Shown here piece by piece: positions 60,184-64,000 of a stretch of DNA of 64,000 bases. The position numbers and the translations under genes are program-made. Under the pieces are notes generated by a model that saw nothing but the letters and a program-made list of their open reading frames with translations, was not told the DNA's origin and searched no databases. Where the stretch lies: positions 1-64,000 of the forward strand of contig NZ_QGMP01000001.1 of assembly GCF_003259185.1 (NCBI RefSeq), given 5' to 3'. Within the stretch, counting starts at the first letter, position 1; each line of letters begins with the position of its first letter. This DNA is from Isoalcanivorax indicus. Its GTDB lineage: Bacteria; Pseudomonadota; Gammaproteobacteria; Pseudomonadales; Alcanivoracaceae.

Positions 60184-61065
60184 ATGAGACGCCTGCTGCT
60201 GAGTCTGTTGCTGATCCCGTTACTGCTGCCCCTGTCGGCACAGGCCACGATACGTGTGGCAGCCAGTGTCGAACCGCTGTCGATGCTGTTGCGTGAACTG
60301 CTGGGGGACGAGGTCGAGGTGCGCACCCTGCTGCTGCCGAACCAGAATCCGCACCATGTGTCGTTCACCCCGGGGCAGGCGCGCACCCTGCGCGAGGCCG
60401 ATCTGGTGGTCTGGCTGGGGGCGGAAGCGGAGCCGCAGATGACGGCGCTGGTCAAGCGCCACGGGCGCGCGGCCCTGGCGTTGACCGACCTGCGTTCGCT
60501 GTACCGTCGTGATGGGGATGACGGGCACGTGCACCACGCTGACGATGATCACCACCATGCCTCGCTGCTTGATCCGCACCTGTGGCTTTACCCGGACAAT
60601 ATGCGTGCGCTGGCTGCGGCCCTGTCGGCCCACCCGCTGCTGGCCGAGTTGCCGGACTGGCCCGCACGGCTGGCGGCATTCGGTGATCGGCTGGATACTG
60701 TGGAGGCCGGGGTGCGCGCCGCTCTGGCTGACCATGCCGAGGCCACCTACCTGAGCCATCATGATCCCTGGGCTTACTTCGCGGACGCCTTCGGCATACG
60801 CCGCCCCATGATCATCAGCCACAATGTCGAGGCGTCGGCCAGCAGCCGCCGGTTCGCTGAGCTCAGCCGCAGCATGGCGCAGCAGCAGGTGGTCTGTGTC
60901 ATGGCGGAACCGGAAGGGCGCCGGGCATTGCTGGAGCGGTTGTGTGGCGACGGCTGTCACCTGGTGGAGGCTGATCCGCTCGGGCGCGACCTGATCGATG
61001 CGCGCTACACGGATCTGCTTGCCCACCTGGGGGGGCTGTTTGACCGCTGTCTGTCTGGCCCCTGA
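60184..61065 (+). CDS. znuA: Zinc ABC transporter substrate-binding protein ZnuA
   Basis: A 293-residue periplasmic zinc-binding protein. ATG 60184 gives the signal peptide MRRLLLSLLLIPLLLPLSAQA; ATG 60148 touches the Zur-like site and is less likely. Zinc ligands: His in NQNPHHVSFTPGQ, His in YLSHHDPWAYF and the late Asp. A His-rich loop (HVHHADDDHHHA) follows the first domain, as in ZnuA proteins. The PHLWLYPDNMRAL block is also diagnostic. Confidence 0.93.
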   Translation: MRRLLLSLLLIPLLLPLSAQATIRVAASVEPLSMLLRELLGDEVEVRTLLLPNQNPHHVSFTPGQARTLREADLVVWLGAEAEPQMTALVKRHGRAALALTDLRSLYRRDGDDGHVHHADDDHHHASLLDPHLWLYPDNMRALAAALSAHPLLAELPDWPARLAAFGDRLDTVEAGVRAALADHAEATYLSHHDPWAYFADAFGIRRPMIISHNVEASASSRRFAELSRSMAQQQVVCVMAEPEGRRALLERLCGDGCHLVEADPLGRDLIDARYTDLLAHLGGLFDRCLSGP

Positions 61066-61287
61066 CAGAGCGGCCAGCTTCTTGCATGCATCGTTTTTAT
61101 GGGGCCGATCGGGCCGATCTGCATCGGCGAACCCCGCCAGCCATTGTCGTGTGCCCACAAACGGGTATGCTGGTGCCCGGCCTGTGAAGGCTGGGCCTTT
61201 TCGTTGTGTCGCGTTGACTGGGGCATTCATGATCCGGGGTTGTTACGTCATCAAGCCAGAGCCTGCGGGCTGGACGGTCGGCGCGTC

Positions 61288-62427
61288 ATGAGCGCACCTG
61301 TGCTGCCGGGCAACCAGCGTCTTGCGCTGGCCTGTTGGGATTACTCCTGGCTGACACGGCGTGACGGCCGCGCCTGCGAGTACCGTGATCTTGATCGCGC
61401 CTTTGCCGGCCTGGCGGAACGCGGCTACAACGCGTTGCGCGTGGATGCCGTGCCCCACCTGCTGGCGCGTGGCGAGAGCGGGCTGATCAGCGACCGTTTC
61501 GAGATTTACCCTGAAGGACTCGATCTGCGCCGGGGCGCGCGCGTGCCGGTGCAGGTGCAGCCACGACGGTTGTTGCCGGAGTTGCTACGCCGCGCCCGCG
61601 ACCACGGTATCCAGTTGTGGCTGAGCAGCTGGTTTGTGCCTGACAGCCAGGCCCGGCGTTCCTTTGTGCGGCGCCCGGCTGACTTCATCCGTGTATGGAG
61701 CGAGACCCTCAATTTCATCGAGCAGGAAGGCTTTGCCGACCAGGTGCTGGCGGTGGATTTCTGTCATGAGTTTCCGCAGGCACCCTGCGCCCACGGCGCC
61801 TATCGGCGCATCTTCAGCACCCACCCCATGAATCCGCTGCCGAACTTGCTGAGCTGGTCGCCCGCCGCCGCCCGGCGGGTCGAGGAATACCTGCTGGAAG
61901 TGCCCCGTGCCTTGCGTGCCCTGCACCCCCGCATCCTGTTCGGTGTGTCTGTGGCGGCGGGCCAGGAAAGCAATCTGCGCCAGCTGGACACCAGCGAACT
62001 GGATTTCATGGATCACCATGTCTGGCTCAGTGATGATCCGCGCTTCCGCCTTGGCAGTGCCGAAGTATTGCGCCATGCGCCAATAGCATTGGGCGAGCGT
62101 ATCCAGGGCCGGGTGGCCGCCTTGCTGTATCGCAGTCGCCAGAGTCAGTGGGCGGAGCGCATGCGCAAGCGCCTGCATGAGCAGGCAGAATTTGGTCGCG
62201 TGCGGCGGTTACTGCCGATGTTGGGCGAAGGGTTTGTGCGCCAGACCCATGAACAGACCCTGGACTGGGACTGGGTGCGCCTGGTGTCTGAACACACGGT
62301 GATGGCCGCGCTGGATGAGGGCATGCAAGTGGTCAGCACCGGCCTGCACGCCCGCCCGCACAGCCCCGGCTTCTGGGACGACGTCGCCTGGCATCAACGC
62401 ATCACGGCGATGATCCGCAACAGCTGA
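61288..62427 (+). CDS. Cellulase-like TIM-barrel protein of unknown function
   Basis: About 380 residues from ATG 61288; the frame is open to 61099 and no ribosome site settles the start. It looks like a glycoside-hydrolase-type barrel: WDYSWLTRRDG at the start, GYNALRVDAVPHLLA as the first strand-helix unit, IQLWLSSWFVPDSQ, AVDFCHEFPQAPC (candidate acid Glu) and VSVAAGQESNLRQLDTSELD near the second catalytic zone. No signal peptide is seen. The function is not known. The 222 bases before it hold no clear gene or terminator. Confidence 0.7.
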   Translation: MSAPVLPGNQRLALACWDYSWLTRRDGRACEYRDLDRAFAGLAERGYNALRVDAVPHLLARGESGLISDRFEIYPEGLDLRRGARVPVQVQPRRLLPELLRRARDHGIQLWLSSWFVPDSQARRSFVRRPADFIRVWSETLNFIEQEGFADQVLAVDFCHEFPQAPCAHGAYRRIFSTHPMNPLPNLLSWSPAAARRVEEYLLEVPRALRALHPRILFGVSVAAGQESNLRQLDTSELDFMDHHVWLSDDPRFRLGSAEVLRHAPIALGERIQGRVAALLYRSRQSQWAERMRKRLHEQAEFGRVRRLLPMLGEGFVRQTHEQTLDWDWVRLVSEHTVMAALDEGMQVVSTGLHARPHSPGFWDDVAWHQRITAMIRNS

Positions 62428-62441
62428 TCCGCAAACGGACC

Positions 62442-63455
62442 TCAGAACAGGTCCATATAGATGTTGTCGATGACACTGCGGAGTTCATTACAGGGAATTT
62501 CAGCAGTGTCTTCGCTATTGATCCGGAACAGGATGGATTCGGACATGGCGTTGGCATACACGTTAAGGATATTGCCCTCGTGATCGAGTAGCTCAATAGA
62601 GATTTCGGGGCAGTCGCCGTCATCGGTTCTGAACCTCGGAAAGCTGTCCGCGTTGACATCCAGCAACAGTATCCCGTCCTCGCTGCGGGATACGAGTGTC
62701 ATCGCCATGGTGTCCGTGATGGGACTGATATCGAAGCGCTCAATCGTGAAGTCGATATCGGCAAAAAATTCCGTGTATTCCCCGGTAACGAGATCTTCAA
62801 GGGCATCTGAGTGTCTCGCGGTGAACGTGAGGCTCTGGCCCGACATGGACCAGAAAGGTTCAGGGAATATCCATTCAAAGGCAACGTCACCATCCAGTTC
62901 GATGAATGAATGACTGAAGCGCTGGTAAGCGGGTGCAGGGCGGTCGCTCTCGTCTTTCGGCACGGGGCCGACCGACCAGCCGATGGTTTCTTTGCGCTCA
63001 TCCAGTTGCAGCCCGTCAAACGTAATATCAGCGTACTGCCGCAGGGGCTCATCGGTTGAGGTTATGGTCACGCTGGCAAAGCCGTTGCCGGATATGAAGG
63101 AGTGCCTCAAGTGCGGGGACTCATGGTACTCAAGCCGGTCATGCTCGTTTTCCGTCAAGCAGTTGTGGAGCGCCAGTTCGAAAGAGTCGGTCGTGTCGGG
63201 TGGCGGATCACCCTGCGAGCAGTCGCCCGTTGCGAGCGTTTGCATGGCGTCGAGTGAGAGTGGGAGGTGGAAGGCCGCAAAGGCAGACGACAGGACCTGC
63301 TCCACAGCCATAAACTGAGTGTGTTCACTCAGTACCAGCATGCGCGTGCGCTCTTCATCGGTGCTGTTTCCGCCGCAGGCGGTCATGAATGACGCCAGCA
63401 TCAATGGACCAAGCAGGTGAACCCGGCCGACAAGGCCGGCCGATCTGAATAGCAT
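62442..63455 (-). CDS. Lipoprotein of unknown function
   Basis: A 337-residue protein from ATG 63455 behind GGGGGAG. The signal peptide MLFRSAGLVGRVHLLGPLMLASFMTAC ends in a lipobox (MTAC). The mature protein is rich in beta strands (SFISGNGFASVTITSTDEPL and QYADITFDGLQLDERKETIG), with a Cys pair (ATGDCSQGDPPPDT and LHNCLTENEHD) and a further pair near the end (DDGDCPEIS and EIPCNELR). No family is recognised. It may be an outer-membrane protein. The GC content is lower than its neighbours. Confidence 0.7.
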   Translation of the reverse strand: MLFRSAGLVGRVHLLGPLMLASFMTACGGNSTDEERTRMLVLSEHTQFMAVEQVLSSAFAAFHLPLSLDAMQTLATGDCSQGDPPPDTTDSFELALHNCLTENEHDRLEYHESPHLRHSFISGNGFASVTITSTDEPLRQYADITFDGLQLDERKETIGWSVGPVPKDESDRPAPAYQRFSHSFIELDGDVAFEWIFPEPFWSMSGQSLTFTARHSDALEDLVTGEYTEFFADIDFTIERFDISPITDTMAMTLVSRSEDGILLLDVNADSFPRFRTDDGDCPEISIELLDHEGNILNVYANAMSESILFRINSEDTAEIPCNELRSVIDNIYMDLF

Positions 63456-63556
63456 GATGACTCCCCCCGGAATGTTCCCTGATAGTACAGACAATGCGCT
63501 CGGCGTGCTCGCAGATGGACCTCTCGGCGCCACCGCGGCTGATGGCTGCGTGTGCT

Positions 63557-64000
63557 TCAATGGGGGGAGGGTGTCAATGCCTCACAGCGCCGGGCAAACA
63601 GTCTGGCGAACTCTTCCGGGTCCTTGCTGCCCTGACCAATGGCCTGTTCCCGTGCGGGAGCCCCCAGCCGCGACAACCAGAAACGCAGCGCGGCGATCGC
63701 CAGCGCCAGTGGCAGGCGCATGCGTGCGGCGTTGTCCAGCGGTCGCACACGCTGGTAGCCATCCAGCAAGGCGGTTTCCAGTGCGGTATCGTGGCGGCCT
63801 TCGCTGTCCACGCACCAGTCATTCATGGCGATCGCGATATCGTATTCGGCGCTGGCTGCCCCGGCATTGTAGAAATCGAGCACGCCGGTCAGTTGCTCGC
63901 CGTTGAACAGCACATTGTCCCGGAACAGGTCGCCATGGCAGAGCACCAGAGGCGGTGACGCGGCCTGCCAGCGTGCCATCAGGGTGTCGGCGCGATCACG
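63557..64000 (-). CDS. thrB: Homoserine-kinase-like (ThrB type) phosphotransferase, C-terminal part
   Basis: The gene runs off the right edge, so only about the last 148 residues are visible. Protein-kinase-like features are clear: LCHGDLFRDNVLFNGEQLTG with the catalytic HGDLxxxNxL motif, and VLDFYNAGAASAEYDIAIAMNDWC in place of the usual DFE region. The latter is typical of the type II homoserine kinase (ThrB) of pseudomonads. The enzyme phosphorylates homoserine in threonine synthesis. A related choline-kinase-type phosphotransferase cannot be fully excluded without the N-terminus. Confidence 0.85.
   Translation of the reverse strand, partial: RDRADTLMARWQAASPPLVLCHGDLFRDNVLFNGEQLTGVLDFYNAGAASAEYDIAIAMNDWCVDSEGRHDTALETALLDGYQRVRPLDNAARMRLPLALAIAALRFWLSRLGAPAREQAIGQGSKDPEEFARLFARRCEALTPSPH

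Noticed and set aside
1-64000. tRNA, rRNA or tmRNA genes
   Set aside because: No cloverleaf with a conserved TTCGA arm and no rRNA signature sequences were found on reading the window.

Overview
The window reads as a high-GC gammaproteobacterial chromosome, most likely a marine hydrocarbon degrader of the Alcanivorax/Alloalcanivorax type. This is inferred from gene content, not from a search: an adjacent rubredoxin and rubredoxin reductase pair next to ubiC-ubiA-phoB-phoR, metX-metW-rdgB-hemW, the large Pseudomonas-like PstC and PstA, and znuA divergent from znuCB. No rRNA, tRNA or CRISPR array was seen.

Layout. (1) 1-5.2 kb is an accessory island. Small + strand genes are separated by attC-like recombination sites, forming an integron cassette array with no integrase in view (a CALIN or the distal part of an integron). 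Fragments of IS3-family elements interrupt it: the 3' part of one at the left edge, and the 5' part of another inserted inside an attC site. The cassettes encode a trypsin-like protease, a DUF6624-like protein, a DUF6602-like PD-(D/E)XK-type protein, a two-helix membrane protein, a secreted protein and two small unknowns. (2) 5.2-17.2 kb is a patchwork of metabolic orphans: PhzF-like, TetR with divergent PhyH and SMP-30 genes, SDR with divergent LysR, and a dense + strand run of VOC, amidohydrolase, a broken glycolipid-binding gene, an Imm50-like gene, LysE, cupin, DUF2938, DUF1801, methyltransferase and VOC. Copies of a GGGGTCAGGTCTC palindromic repeat are scattered through 6-12 kb. (3) 17.3-36.1 kb is mostly minus-strand core: ABC-F ATPase; bioA-rsmE followed by a lipoprotein TPR-CHAT protease; a TetR-MFP-RND efflux operon; hemW; a small lipoprotein; metX-metW-rdgB; a thioesterase; TRAP permeases.

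(4) 36.2-43.1 kb is the phosphate system pstS-pstCAB-phoU. PHO boxes are visible before pstS and pstC, and a third before phoB at 52.0 kb. (5) 43.2-45.9 kb is an arsenic operon arsR-arsC-ACR3-arsH. (6) 45.9-46.7 kb is a UPF0016 manganese-exporter gene behind what looks like a yybP-ykoY manganese riboswitch. (7) 46.8-55.6 kb holds slyX, an AraC/VOC pair, a START-domain protein, a TauE permease overlapping phoR, phoB, ubiA, ubiC, rubA-rubB and an SCP2-like gene. (8) 55.6-58.3 kb holds very long palindromic repeats and a 722-residue lipoprotein with seven tandem repeats of about 62 residues. (9) 58.5-61.1 kb is znuB-znuC divergent from znuA around a Zur-box-like site. Next come a cellulase-like TIM-barrel protein, a lipoprotein and the C-terminal part of a homoserine-kinase-like protein running off the right edge.

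Start codons were often moved inward from the longest reading frame, using Shine-Dalgarno sequences, overlaps and family N-termini. All family assignments are from reading the sequence; no database search was run.
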